A stretch of 64,000 nucleotides of DNA from JAAYXS01 sp964550375 (GCA_964550375.1 CAZJYX010000021.1:8350-72349); one strand, 5' to 3'; positions 28,424-37,264 are shown, numbered from the stretch's first letter. Notes: generated by a model not told the origin, from the letters alone. Numbers and translations: made by a program.

Positions 28424-30868
28424 TTATGGCTGGGAAGTGGCGCCCGCTCCGAAGATGGTGTTGAGGCGCCAACTGGCGAGTTCGTATTCGTTCATGGGGC
28501 TCAGCATGGCGGCGGTGGGATCGATCTGAAGGTCCGTGTCCACGCAGCGCTGGAACCACATCCGGGCCGCATCCATCTGGCCCGCCGCGAGGCTCGCCTC
28601 GGCCGCGTAGTAATAGGCCTCGCAGCGATGCTCCGTGTCTTTGGGTGCTGCCTCGATCAGTCCATCGGGCGACAGTTCACCCGCCAGGCAGCGGTAGACG
28701 TGCTGCAACCAGGGGTTTTCCACCTCGCGGCTGGCCCGTTCCAGGACGGCGCTCGCCTCGTCCGGCTGCCCGCGCTCGCGCAGCATTAATGCCAGGCGCG
28801 CATCCGAGTAGAACGGCCGGCCGAAGCGCAGGCGGAACTCCCGGCAGTCGGCAATGGCCTCATCCGTGCGGCCCAGAATCCACAGTGGCACGGCCCGCTG
28901 GTAGAAGAACCACGGGTCATGGGGGCGCTCAGGAGAATGGTCCAGCAGGAACGTGTAATCCGCACAGGCCCGCTCATACTCCCCGAGCCGGCGATAAGTG
29001 TGGGCGCGATACAGCCGTGCCAGCGACGCCCGCGCGCCGCGGTCGATCAGGCGCTCAAACTGGCTGATGGCCGCGTGCAAGTGGCCGTGGCTGGCCAAAA
29101 CGAACCCCTTGTGAATCGTCCACTCCTCGACGTCCCGTCCGAGCGTCATGAGGCGATCGGCGCCGGCCAGCGTTCCCTCCAGGTCGCCGGCCAGGTTGCG
29201 CAGCCAAGTCAGGCGGCACCAGGCCAGGGCATGGCTGGGATCGCGCTGTACGCATTCCTCCGCACACCGCAGCGCGTTAGCGTGGTCAAGCGTGGCCAGC
29301 GAGCGCAAATAGCACGCCTCCGCCGTGTCGGCTGCCTCCGCGGCGACGCGCTCGACCAGGGCCGCCGCCCGCGCGGCGTCGCCCGCCGCTCGGTACACCT
29401 CGGCCAGCAAGGCTCGGCTGGGCCACTGCTCCGGTCCGGCGTCGCTGAGCAGCCGCTCCAGAAACGTCATGGGCGGCGCCATTGTCTCAGAGTACAAGTA
29501 CAAGGCACGCCCACAGACCAAGCGCGTTTCCTGCAGACTGGGATGCCGCTCATACAAGGCCTGCGCCCGCCAACCCTGCTCTGGCGCCCGCAGGCCGCGC
29601 TCGTCCATGCGCCGCAGGCATTCGAGGGCCGCCCAGCGTGTGCGTTCACGATCACGCTGGTACTCCCAGGCTCCCACCAGCAGCGCTGCCGCCGCGAGCA
29701 GCACCAGCGCTAGCCCGGCCGCGGCCCGCACGCGGTGCTTGCGCAGCTTCTTGCCGAGCACGTAGAGGCGACTCGGGCGGCGCGCCAGGATCGGCTCACC
29801 CACGACGTAGCGCTGCAGGTCATCCGCCAGTTCGCACATCGCAGCATAGCGCCGGTCCGGCGCCTTCTCCAGCGCCTTGAGAATCATCGTCTCCAGGTCG
29901 CTATCGACCTGCCGGGCCATGGTCGAGGGACGCAGCGGGGCCGCCTCCAGAATCCGCTCGATTATCTGTGACGGCCGCCCGCTGGTGTCAAACGGCAGGC
30001 TGCCCGTCAGCGCCTCAAACAGCATGACTCCCAGCGAATAGACGTCCGTGCGCCCGTCAATCCGCTCCGGCCGCCCCGCCGCCTGCTCCGGCGAAAGGTA
30101 GAACAGCGTCCCAACCACCTGCCCCGCACACGACACCTCCGTAGTCATGGCCGCGCCCGACTCGGAGTGGTCTATCGCCTTGGCCAAACCGAAATCGAGA
30201 ATGTGCGGCTGGCCGGCGTCATCGATCAGGACGTTGGCCGGCTTGAGGTCCCGGTGAATCACGCCCTGACAGTGAGCGTATTCCAACGCGTCACAGAGCT
30301 GCGCGAACAGCCGCAAGACCCCGGGCACGTCCGGCCGCACGGTCGCCACGTACTGGTTCAGCCGCACCCCGGCCACATAGTCCATCGCGTAGTAGCGCTG
30401 CCCGCGAACCTCGCCGCTCTCAAGCACGCGTACGATGCCGGGATGCTGCAAACGGGCCGCGAGTTCCACCTCGCGCTCAAACCGCCGCCGCACCGCCGAA
30501 GACGCGAACGGCCCCGCCAGCACCACCTTCAGCGCCACGATGCGCTTGGTGGAGATCTGCCGGGCCCTGAAGACTACCCCCATCCCACCCCGCCCGATTT
30601 CCTCGATCAACTCAAACCCGGGCACGTCCGGCAAGTCCGCGGCCGCGCTGCCAGACCCGCCCGGCCCGGTGGCCAGGCCGCAGGCCTGCTCAATTAACGG
30701 CACGCCCGCCAGGTGGCGGCGCAACTGCTCGGCCACGTCCTGATGCTCGCGCGCGAACTCCTCCGGCGTCAGCGCCTCACCGGCCTGCCGGCGGTCGAAG
30801 AACTCGCCCACCAGCGCCGTGATGCGCTGATCCGCGTCGGCCCCATTCGGTGGCGTTTGCGATTTCAC
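28424..30868 (-). CDS. Transmembrane Ser/Thr protein kinase with TPR-like C-terminus
   Basis: An 814-residue PknB-type kinase. Residues 86-350 carry the kinase core: GRGGMGVVF glycine loop (92-99), VALKVV with the ATP-binding Lys114, HRDLKPAN with catalytic Asp207, DFGLAK (Asp225) and SPEQA. A single transmembrane helix lies at about 381-402. The remaining 400 residues are helical and TPR-like (repeated A-x-x-x-Y-R-A patterns) and would face outside. The N-terminal 80 residues resemble the short planctomycete domain preceding many such kinases. GTG at 30868 is chosen because GGAGG (30875-30879) precedes it; ATG at 30925 is the alternative. It is divergent from an ECF sigma factor gene, a frequent planctomycete pairing. 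Confidence 0.9.
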   Translation of the reverse strand: MKSQTPPNGADADQRITALVGEFFDRRQAGEALTPEEFAREHQDVAEQLRRHLAGVPLIEQACGLATGPGGSGSAAADLPDVPGFELIEEIGRGGMGVVFRARQISTKRIVALKVVLAGPFASSAVRRRFEREVELAARLQHPGIVRVLESGEVRGQRYYAMDYVAGVRLNQYVATVRPDVPGVLRLFAQLCDALEYAHCQGVIHRDLKPANVLIDDAGQPHILDFGLAKAIDHSESGAAMTTEVSCAGQVVGTLFYLSPEQAAGRPERIDGRTDVYSLGVMLFEALTGSLPFDTSGRPSQIIERILEAAPLRPSTMARQVDSDLETMILKALEKAPDRRYAAMCELADDLQRYVVGEPILARRPSRLYVLGKKLRKHRVRAAAGLALVLLAAAALLVGAWEYQRDRERTRWAALECLRRMDERGLRAPEQGWRAQALYERHPSLQETRLVCGRALYLYSETMAPPMTFLERLLSDAGPEQWPSRALLAEVYRAAGDAARAAALVERVAAEAADTAEACYLRSLATLDHANALRCAEECVQRDPSHALAWCRLTWLRNLAGDLEGTLAGADRLMTLGRDVEEWTIHKGFVLASHGHLHAAISQFERLIDRGARASLARLYRAHTYRRLGEYERACADYTFLLDHSPERPHDPWFFYQRAVPLWILGRTDEAIADCREFRLRFGRPFYSDARLALMLRERGQPDEASAVLERASREVENPWLQHVYRCLAGELSPDGLIEAAPKDTEHRCEAYYYAAEASLAAGQMDAARMWFQRCVDTDLQIDPTAAMLSPMNEYELASWRLNTIFGAGATSQP

Positions 30869-31136
30869 AGCCGCACCTCCGGCCGGGATTCCGCGGGATA
30901 GACATGGCCCGCTGCTGTCCACCATTGTACTCACTTCTGCTGAGCGGCGCGCCACGTCCGACGTGCTCGCAGCACCGCCTGGCCGGAAGCGCACCGAGTT
31001 CGGAAAACACTCGTCGCGGAGCGCCCGCGCCGTTAGGATTAGGGCCGGTAGAGAACCACGTGGCACGCAGGTCCCTGCGCCCTTCAGCACCGTCCTGTCC
31101 GATCAACCGGCCGGGTCCTGCGCTGGAGCGTCAATC

Positions 31137-31766
31137 GTGCCGTCCGAAGCCAGTCAGGCCGAGAGTTGGGTCGTCGCCGCCCAGGGCGGCGATCGCGTCG
31201 CGCTGGCCAAGCTGCTGGCCACTTATCACCCGCAACTCCGCGCGCACGCGGCGGCCCAGATGGACACCGCGACCCAGAGCCGCATCGCCCCGGAAGACAT
31301 CCTCCAGGAGGTTTATCTAGACGTTGCCCGCGAGCTGGACCGCTTCGAGAACCGCGGTCCCGGGGCCTTTCTGGGCTGGCTCTACGCGATTCTGAACAAC
31401 AAGCTGGTTGACGTCCACCGGGCCGCGCACCGCCAGCGGCGGGATATCGAACGCGAGGTACCCGCGCTCGGCCGCGACTCGGACTCCTATTGGAACCTGC
31501 TCGACGACGTCTACGCCGAAAGCGGCACGCCCAGCCGCGTCACCCGGCGGGACGAAGCGCTCGGTGCACTGGTTTCCTGCCTGGCCGGGCTTTCGGAAGC
31601 GCACCAGCAGGTGATCCGGCTGCGCTTCCTGGAGGGGCTGCCGGTTGCCGACGTGGCGCAGCGTCTGGGCCGCACCGAAGGGGCGGTCGCGGCGCTGAGT
31701 CAGCGTGCCTTGCGCGCCCTGCGTGAACAGATGGACCGGCTGGGCGAGTTCACACACGGTGACTAG
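31137..31766 (+). CDS. ECF-type RNA polymerase sigma factor
   Basis: A 209-residue sigma factor. Region 2 is visible in APEDILQEVYLDVARELDRFENRG and GAFLGWLYAILNNKLVDVHRA (core binding and -10 recognition). Region 4 ends the protein: LSEAHQQVIRLRFLEGLPVADVA then AQRLGRTEGAVAALSQRALRALRE, a helix-turn-helix for -35 recognition. This subtype, with a long inter-region spacer and no anti-sigma gene beside it, is typical of planctomycetes. The divergent Ser/Thr kinase suggests control by phosphorylation, which is inference. The GTG at 31137 with upstream GGAG is the likely start. Confidence 0.88.
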   Translation: MPSEASQAESWVVAAQGGDRVALAKLLATYHPQLRAHAAAQMDTATQSRIAPEDILQEVYLDVARELDRFENRGPGAFLGWLYAILNNKLVDVHRAAHRQRRDIEREVPALGRDSDSYWNLLDDVYAESGTPSRVTRRDEALGALVSCLAGLSEAHQQVIRLRFLEGLPVADVAQRLGRTEGAVAALSQRALRALREQMDRLGEFTHGD

Positions 31767-31803
31767 CCAACCTCCAGGCGGACTGCCGGCGAGGCGGCGT
31801 GTC

Positions 31804-31832
31804 TGGTCATTCGTGCTCACATCGGCTAGATT
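31804..31832 (+). promoter_or_regulatory. Promoter of the SRP RNA gene
   Basis: TGGTCA (31804-31809) and TAGATT (31827-31832) are 17 bases apart, and the predicted RNA begins eight bases after the -10 box. The spacing fits a sigma70 promoter driving the RNA at 31841. Confidence 0.55.
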
Positions 31833-31840
31833 ACGCCTTC

Positions 31841-31963
31841 GTGTCCGAGGTTGACGGTCGGGCCGGTGCAGTGCGCCGGTCGGACAACGGGTCAGGGTCG
31901 GAAGGCAGCAGCCCATCCGGCTCGGTCCACGTGCATCGTCAACCTGGCCTGATCCTCGGACAC
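31841..31963 (+). ncRNA. ffs: Signal recognition particle RNA, small bacterial (4.5S) type
   Basis: The conserved apical segment GGTCAGGGTCGGAAGGCAGC (31890-31909) continues AGCCC and matches the SRP helix 8 core: GGAA tetraloop, symmetric and asymmetric internal loops. The ends close perfectly: GTGTCCGAGG (31841-31850) pairs with CCTCGGACAC (31954-31963), and TTGACG (31851-31856) pairs with CGTCAA (31937-31942). Five T residues follow at once. The RNA forms the SRP with Ffh and targets nascent membrane proteins to FtsY and SecYEG. Its place just upstream of dnaX-ybaB-recR is a conserved arrangement in many bacteria. Confidence 0.93.
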
Positions 31964-31979
31964 ATTTTTCGTTCTCGAC

Positions 31980-32018
31980 CCGGCGCTGGGGCAAACCGCG
32001 CCGGCTGTGCTTTTTTTT
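31980..32018 (+). terminator. Rho-independent terminator between the SRP RNA and dnaX
   Basis: CCGGCGC (31980-31986) pairs with GCGCCGG (31998-32004) around an 11-base loop. Eight T residues follow at 32011-32018. It would end the SRP RNA transcript just before the dnaX start. Confidence 0.7.
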
Positions 32019-32044
32019 AGTGGTTACCTGATTCGGGTCCCACC

Positions 32045-33547
32045 GTGGCATATACCGTCCTGGCCCGCAAGTACCGCAGCCGTACCTTCACGGAGGTCAT
32101 CGGCCAGGAGCCGATCGCCACCACGCTGGTCAACGCCATCAAGACCGGCCGCATCCACCACGGGTACCTGTTCACCGGCACGCGCGGCGTCGGCAAGACC
32201 AGCATGGCGCGGATCCTGGCCAAGGCCCTCAATTGCCTGAACGCCGACGGCCCAACCACGACGCCCTGCTGCGAGTGCGACGCCTGCGTGGCAATTGCCG
32301 AGGGCCAGGACATCGACGTGGTGGAAATCGACGCGGCCAGCAACACCGGCGTGGACAACATCCGCGAGTTGCGCAGCAACACGGCCTATCGGCCGGCCCG
32401 GGCCCGCTTCAAGGTTTACATCATCGACGAAGTCCACATGCTCTCGACCGGCGCGTTCAACGCGCTGCTCAAGACGCTGGAAGAGCCGCCCGGACACGTC
32501 AAGTTCATCCTGGCCACCACCGAGATTCAGAAGGTCCCCGCGACGATCCAGAGCCGCTGCCAGCGCTTCAACTTCCGCAACATCGGCCCGGAGGCCATCA
32601 CTGACCGCCTGGCCCAGATCGTCAAGGACGAAGGCGCTACGGCCGAGGCGGCCGCGCTGCGCCGCGTGGCGCGCCTGGCCAACGGCTCGATGCGCGACGC
32701 CCTGAGCGTGCTGGATCAACTGCTGTCGGTCGCGCCTGAGTGCGTGACGGCCGCCGTCCTGGATGAGATCCTGCCGCCGGCCCAGGACGAGCAGGTCTTG
32801 GGCCTGATCCGGCATGCGGCCGCCGGCGATGCCGCGGCGGTCCTGGCCGCGGTTGACGCGCTTCTGGCGCAGGGACGCGGGCTGGACGTCTTCTGCCACG
32901 ACATGATCGAGACGGTCCGCAACCTGATGCTGGTGCGGGCATGCGGCCCGGACGCCCCGATGGTAGACCTGCCCGCCGGTAGCCGTGACGACTACGTCAA
33001 CCTGAGCCGCGAGTTCGAGCTGTCGCAGTACGTCCAGATGATCGCGATGCTCGAGGAACTGCGGCGTACGGTGCGCTTCAGCGGCGCCGGGCGGGCGCTG
33101 ACGGATGCGCTAATGGTGCGCCTGGCCCATATGCGTCAGTGGGCGCCAATCGAGGAGCTTCTGGCGGAGATATCGCCGGAAGAAGCTGGGTCGGACGAAA
33201 AAAAAAAGCCCACGGTCCGGCCGGCGGCCGTAGCCGCCGAGCATGAGCGCCGCCCGCCCGCGCAGCCTCCCCCTCCGCCGCGGGTGGCTAAACCGCTCAC
33301 GGACCAGCCAATCGAGGACAGTGTCTATGGGGCGGAGCCGCCGCCGGTGGTTCCGGAAGACTATGTGCCGTCTGAGGCCCTGCCGACGGCGCCGCCGCGC
33401 GTACCGGCCGGCCCGTCCCTTTCCAGCGGGGACCGGGCCCGCATCATGCAGGACCCGGTAGTCAGGCAGGTGCTGGATCTGTTTGACGGTGAACTCGTGT
33501 ACGTGGATCGGCGGCCCGCTGAGCCGGCCTGTGAACCTTCGGAGTAA
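32045..33547 (+). CDS. dnaX: DNA polymerase III subunits gamma and tau
   Basis: The clamp-loader ATPase, 500 residues at full (tau) length. AAA+ landmarks are Walker A GTRGVGKT (45-52), the four-Cys zinc module (Cys64, 75, 78, 81), IDAASNTGVDNIRELR, the Walker B-like VYIIDEVHML, ALLKTLEEPP and the SRC arginine-finger motif SRCQRF. Domain III ends near residue 370. The proline-rich C-terminal part (from about 390) would bind DnaB and Pol III alpha, but it is only about 110 residues long. At 33198-33207 there is a run of ten A (codons GAA AAA AAA AAG), where slippage would give a short gamma protein. Translation starts with GTG; no clear ribosome binding site is visible. Confidence 0.95.
   Translation: MAYTVLARKYRSRTFTEVIGQEPIATTLVNAIKTGRIHHGYLFTGTRGVGKTSMARILAKALNCLNADGPTTTPCCECDACVAIAEGQDIDVVEIDAASNTGVDNIRELRSNTAYRPARARFKVYIIDEVHMLSTGAFNALLKTLEEPPGHVKFILATTEIQKVPATIQSRCQRFNFRNIGPEAITDRLAQIVKDEGATAEAAALRRVARLANGSMRDALSVLDQLLSVAPECVTAAVLDEILPPAQDEQVLGLIRHAAAGDAAAVLAAVDALLAQGRGLDVFCHDMIETVRNLMLVRACGPDAPMVDLPAGSRDDYVNLSREFELSQYVQMIAMLEELRRTVRFSGAGRALTDALMVRLAHMRQWAPIEELLAEISPEEAGSDEKKKPTVRPAAVAAEHERRPPAQPPPPPRVAKPLTDQPIEDSVYGAEPPPVVPEDYVPSEALPTAPPRVPAGPSLSSGDRARIMQDPVVRQVLDLFDGELVYVDRRPAEPACEPSE
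33198..33207 (+). promoter_or_regulatory. Candidate slippage site in dnaX (ten A residues)
   Basis: The run sits right at the end of the ATPase-coding part. A shift to the -1 frame meets TGA at 33244-33246; a shift to the +1 frame meets TAG at 33231-33233. Either outcome yields a protein of about 395 residues lacking the tau-specific tail, as known for dnaX of E. coli (ribosomal frameshift) and Thermus (transcriptional slippage). Confidence 0.6.
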
Positions 33548-33550
33548 CCC

Positions 33551-33904
33551 ATGTTCGGAAACCTCGGACAGCTCACGCAGTTGCTGAAGAACGCCGGCCA
33601 ACTCAAGCAGAACATGGCCGACATGCAGGCGCGGCTCGCGGCGGCGCGGCATGACGGCGACGCCGGCGGCGGCCAGGTGAAGGCGACTGTCGATGGCAAA
33701 GGCGAACTGATTACTCTCAAGATTGACCCCATCCTGGTTAAGGACGGCGACGTCGAGTTGCTGGAAGACCTCGTCTGTGCGGCGATACGCGATGCTGTTT
33801 CACGCAGCCGCGTGGCGGCCCAGCAGGAGATGCAGGCGGCGATGGGCGGGATGAATCTCCCCGGGATGATGGACATGCTGGGCGGCGGGCCGGCCGCTCC
33901 GTAA
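33551..33904 (+). CDS. ybaB: YbaB/EbfC-family nucleoid-associated protein
   Basis: A 117-residue small DNA-binding protein. The N-terminal helix (MFGNLGQLTQLLKNAGQLKQNM) and the middle GKGELITLKIDP strand pair match the YbaB family, which forms dimers that bind and coat DNA. The C-terminus is Met/Gly-rich, as usual. It starts three bases after the dnaX stop and precedes recR, reproducing the conserved dnaX-ybaB-recR operon; the three genes are probably transcribed together. Confidence 0.93.
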   Translation: MFGNLGQLTQLLKNAGQLKQNMADMQARLAAARHDGDAGGGQVKATVDGKGELITLKIDPILVKDGDVELLEDLVCAAIRDAVSRSRVAAQQEMQAAMGGMNLPGMMDMLGGGPAAP

Positions 33905-33967
33905 TGACGGCGTGCCGGCGGCGCGGCACGGCATGTCTGCGGCGTCAACTTCGGCGAGGCTGAGGGT

Positions 33968-34573
33968 ATGGGCGAGGCACCTCTTACCGGTCCGCTTCAG
34001 CGGCTGATTGACGAGCTCAAGCGGCTGCCCGGGATCGGGGCGCGCTCAGCCGAGCGCATCGCGTTCCACCTGCTGAAGTCTTCACGCGACGAAGCTATGG
34101 GTCTGGCCAACGCGATCATAGCCACCAAGGACCACGTGCGGCCGTGCGCGCGCTGCTTCAACCTTGCTGAGCACGACTTGTGCCACATCTGCGCCGACCC
34201 GCGCCGCGAGCAGTCGCAGGTAGTGGTCGTCGAGCAGCCCAAGGACCTGCTGGGCCTGGAAGCCACCGGCCTGATCACGGGCGTCTACCACGTTCTGATG
34301 GGTCACATTGCCCCGCTGGAAGGCGTCGAGCCGGATGACCTGACCATCAGCGCATTGATTGCACGCATCAAAGCCGGCAGCATTCGCGAAGTTGTCCTGG
34401 CCACCAATCCCACGCTGGAAGGCGACGCGACCGCCCTGCACATCACCAGCCTGCTGGCCGACCTGGACGTAACGGTCACGCGGCTGGCGCGCGGGCTGGC
34501 CCCCGGCTCGCAGATTGAGTACGCCAACCGCTCGATGCTCGAAGAAGCGTTTCGCGGGCGCAAACAGATGTGA
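33968..34573 (+). CDS. recR: Recombination mediator protein RecR
   Basis: A 201-residue protein of normal RecR length. The N-terminal helix-hairpin-helix (LIDELKRLPGIGARSAERIAFHLL) binds DNA. The zinc finger is CARCFNLAEHDLCHIC, and the Toprim domain follows (VVVVEQPKDLLGLE, YHVLMGHIAPLEG). The C-terminal Walker-B-like segment includes GSQIEYANRSMLEEA. With RecO it loads RecA onto SSB-coated single-stranded DNA in gap repair. It is the last gene of the dnaX operon and converges on the thioredoxin gene. Confidence 0.96.
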   Translation: MGEAPLTGPLQRLIDELKRLPGIGARSAERIAFHLLKSSRDEAMGLANAIIATKDHVRPCARCFNLAEHDLCHICADPRREQSQVVVVEQPKDLLGLEATGLITGVYHVLMGHIAPLEGVEPDDLTISALIARIKAGSIREVVLATNPTLEGDATALHITSLLADLDVTVTRLARGLAPGSQIEYANRSMLEEAFRGRKQM

Positions 34574-34621
34574 TCGCGCTGGGCGCGAAAGTGGCCGATT
34601 GGCAACCCCGAGTGTGGACGA

Positions 34622-35809
34622 TCAGCCTTCGATCTGCCCCAGCGCCTTGTCGATGGCAGCCTTAATCTGCTCCTGGCGTCCAGTGCCGGTGGAGGCGTAG
34701 ATGATCGTGCCGTCGGGCCCGATGACGTAGTAAGTCGGCAGCCGCATGGCCCGGTACTTGCGGGCGGCGCGATCACCGTCGAGCAACAGGCCGTAGCCGA
34801 AGCCGGCCGACCGCATGAATTCCGCAGGATCCAACCGTTCCATGGTGCTGACGCCGTAGACGGCCACGGGTTTGCCGCTGTACTGCTCGTGGATCTGCTG
34901 CATGGCCGGCATGCCGGCGATGCAGGGGCGGCACCAAGTGGCCCAGAAGTCGAGGACGACCACCTTGCCACGCAGGTCCTGGAGCGCGACGGACTCGCCC
35001 GTTGGGGTCTTCAAGGTCCAATCCGGCGCCACCGAGCCGACCGCGAGGAGGGTATCCGATCCGGCGGCGCGCTGCTGCACGGCGCGGTTCAAGGAGCGCA
35101 GGTCGCGCAGCTCATAGTCTTGCGGCACGTGGAGGCTGAATAACTCATCGCTGACGTTGGGGCTGGGATTCATGCGCGTCAGTGCGAGCGTGACCTTGCC
35201 GCCGCCAACCTCCTCCGACAGGACACGCTGCATGCGGCGCGGCAGGCCGTCTTCCTGGCCGAAATACCAGCGGACGCGGACCTTTCCGGCACTGATGACG
35301 GCCTCGATGACGTCGCAGGGGACTTCATCAACGGTCTCAGTTCCGACGTAGGTGAGGTCCTGGCTGAGCAATTCCTGCTTGTAGGGCGAGTCCGAGATCA
35401 GGTCCCAGAGGAACAAGCCGCCCCATGCGGCCAGGAGAGAATTGGCCGCATGGCCGGTGTTCTGGAGGTACTGCTTCTTGTCGTGATATATGACACCGAC
35501 GGACTCGCCGTCGGAGACGACCTCCACACCGATCTGGGCACTGCCGTCGGTCTCCACGGACCACGTGTTGGCGCGCAATCTGGGCAGTTTGCGCCCGGAG
35601 CGCGCCAGTGCAATCCAGCCGGCCTGGTCTGGAAGCATGGCAGCCACCGCGCCCTCGGCGCGGAAGTCGGCTTCGTACGTGGCGGCTTCCAGCGCCTTGG
35701 CGGTCGTGGCCGCCTTCTCCAGAGTCGCCCGGGCGTCGGGCGTTTCAGCCTGCGCCGGAGCAGCAAACGCGACCACGAGCAGAAGCGCGGCAATAGACTG
35801 CAATCTCAT
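34622..35809 (-). CDS. Exported thioredoxin-fold (TlpA/ResA-like) protein
   Basis: A 395-residue protein with a signal peptide (LLLVVAFAAPAQA). The N-terminal domain of about 240 residues resembles the DUF2092/LolA-like outer-membrane-lipoprotein-carrier fold. The C-terminal redoxin domain carries VLDFWATWCRPC, with redox cysteines Cys293 and Cys296, and a cis-Pro in RLPTYYVIG. Such two-part proteins are frequent in planctomycetes; the thioredoxin part reduces or isomerises disulfides in the periplasm and often serves cytochrome c maturation. AGGAGGA precedes the ATG. The nrfHA cytochrome genes lie 2.3 kb away, but no direct link is shown. Confidence 0.88.
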   Translation of the reverse strand: MRLQSIAALLLVVAFAAPAQAETPDARATLEKAATTAKALEAATYEADFRAEGAVAAMLPDQAGWIALARSGRKLPRLRANTWSVETDGSAQIGVEVVSDGESVGVIYHDKKQYLQNTGHAANSLLAAWGGLFLWDLISDSPYKQELLSQDLTYVGTETVDEVPCDVIEAVISAGKVRVRWYFGQEDGLPRRMQRVLSEEVGGGKVTLALTRMNPSPNVSDELFSLHVPQDYELRDLRSLNRAVQQRAAGSDTLLAVGSVAPDWTLKTPTGESVALQDLRGKVVVLDFWATWCRPCIAGMPAMQQIHEQYSGKPVAVYGVSTMERLDPAEFMRSAGFGYGLLLDGDRAARKYRAMRLPTYYVIGPDGTIIYASTGTGRQEQIKAAIDKALGQIEG

Positions 35810-36075
35810 TCTGTCCTCCTGTCAGGCCACATCGGGCTGCCAGCCGACCGCCGACCCAGCCCGGCAACCAAAAATTCTATCATCGCCACAGCGGCGCGTG
35901 CGTGCAAGGCCGGCGCTCCTGCGCCCGCTAGCCACTCCAAGCCGCCGTTGACGAATCGCCCGGCGCTGGCGATAGTACTCGCCAGGGGCAGCGCCCGGGC
36001 AGTTCGCGGGCGGGCGCAGCCCCCAGGCTTGGCCGCACACCCGCGAGTGCGTCACATAGAGTTAGGACACGCAAC

Positions 36076-36237
36076 ATGATCAAACGTTCGTGGAACAAGT
36101 GGGCCGCCCTGCTGGTCGGCAGCGGCTTGCTGCTGCAAACGCCGGCCTGTACCGAAACCGCTACCGTCATATCAACGGTCGCGCAGGTGATCAGCGCCGG
36201 CGGCGTGTTGTACATCGTCAGCCGAATCATGCAGTAG
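36076..36237 (+). CDS. Small membrane or lipoprotein-like protein, unknown
   Basis: A 53-residue frame. It opens with a basic stretch (KRSWNKW), a hydrophobic segment (ALLVGSGLLLQT) and a single Cys in TPAC, which is a weak lipobox. A second hydrophobic stretch (VISAGGVLYIVSRIM) ends it. TTAGGA lies about ten bases upstream. The layout resembles the many short envelope peptides of planctomycetes, but I cannot name a family. It stands alone between the thioredoxin gene (divergent) and the isomerase-like gene. Confidence 0.5.
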   Translation: MIKRSWNKWAALLVGSGLLLQTPACTETATVISTVAQVISAGGVLYIVSRIMQ

Positions 36238-36325
36238 CGGGGCGTGGCGGACTTCGGCTTTCGCGCGATTTACGTCCCATGATTTACCGGAACCGGCCGT
36301 TATCGGGCCGGCCGTCGGGTGTCGC

Positions 36326-37105
36326 ATGCCCCAATCGGTGGCCAATCCGACGATCCTGGCTTGTCGCTCGGCCAGTTACCGGCCCCACGAGGCGTTGGCG
36401 TACGCGCACCTCTCCGGGCTGTTAGTGCGGCACGTTGAGATCCCGGTGCCTGCGACCGATAAGATCGGAGCTTGCGCTGCGGAATTAGCCCGGTTCGGCC
36501 TCACGGCCACCAGCCTGCATGGTGAGTGCGATCTCTCTCGGCCCGACGTGGCCGACCAAGTCGCCGGCCAGATGCCCGCATTCGAGGCTCTGGGGGCGCG
36601 CATAATGTTCGTTTCCGTCCGGGCCGACGACACGCCGGTTGAGGTGGCTTATGAGCGCCTGCGGGCGGCGGGCGAGGTAGCGGCCAGGCATGGGGTCGTG
36701 ATCGCCCTGGAAACCCATCCCGACCTCGTCACCAATGGCCGCGTCGCCATTCAGACAATGCAGGGCGTAAACCACCCGCACGTCCGGATTAATTTCGACA
36801 CCGCCAACGTGTATTTCTACAACCGGGACGTTGATGCCGTGGAAGAGCTGCGGCATGCTCTCCCCTACGTCGCTGCCTGCCACCTGAAGGACACCGACGG
36901 CGGCTACCGGCACTGGCACTTTCCGGCGTTGGGGCGGGGTATCGTAGACTTCCGCGCCATCTTCTCGCTGCTGGACGCGGCGTCGTTCGCCGGTCCGTGC
37001 ACGCTCGAGATCGAGGGAATCGAGGGGGAGGACCGGACCGAGCGGCTGGTCTGCGACCGCGTGGCGGAATCCGTTGGTTACCTGCGGGGCCTGGGGCGAA
37101 TCTGA
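36326..37105 (+). CDS. Sugar phosphate isomerase/epimerase family (AP endonuclease 2 TIM-barrel) protein
   Basis: A 259-residue xylose-isomerase-like TIM barrel. Metal-binding positions can be seen at the ends of strands: the Glu in VIALETHPD, the Asp in VRINFDTANVY, the His in ACHLKDTDGG and the final Glu in CTLEIEGIEGE. Members isomerise or epimerise sugars and polyols, and the family is greatly expanded in planctomycetes. The substrate cannot be inferred and there is no sugar operon around it. The C-terminal segment EDRTERLVCDRVAESVGYLR is typical. Confidence 0.85.
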   Translation: MPQSVANPTILACRSASYRPHEALAYAHLSGLLVRHVEIPVPATDKIGACAAELARFGLTATSLHGECDLSRPDVADQVAGQMPAFEALGARIMFVSVRADDTPVEVAYERLRAAGEVAARHGVVIALETHPDLVTNGRVAIQTMQGVNHPHVRINFDTANVYFYNRDVDAVEELRHALPYVAACHLKDTDGGYRHWHFPALGRGIVDFRAIFSLLDAASFAGPCTLEIEGIEGEDRTERLVCDRVAESVGYLRGLGRI

Positions 37106-37264
37106 CCGGCCGGAACTGCAAGCAGTCGCCGGTCCGGCCGATATTTCCAGTGTAAGACTGGCGCGCGGCGACCGGTGCAGGTCGTGTCGCCGCTCGCCGC
37201 ATAAACGTTTCTTTTTGCCCGCCGGCGCCGATATGATGGGTGTGTTTCGCAGAATGGAAGCAAG

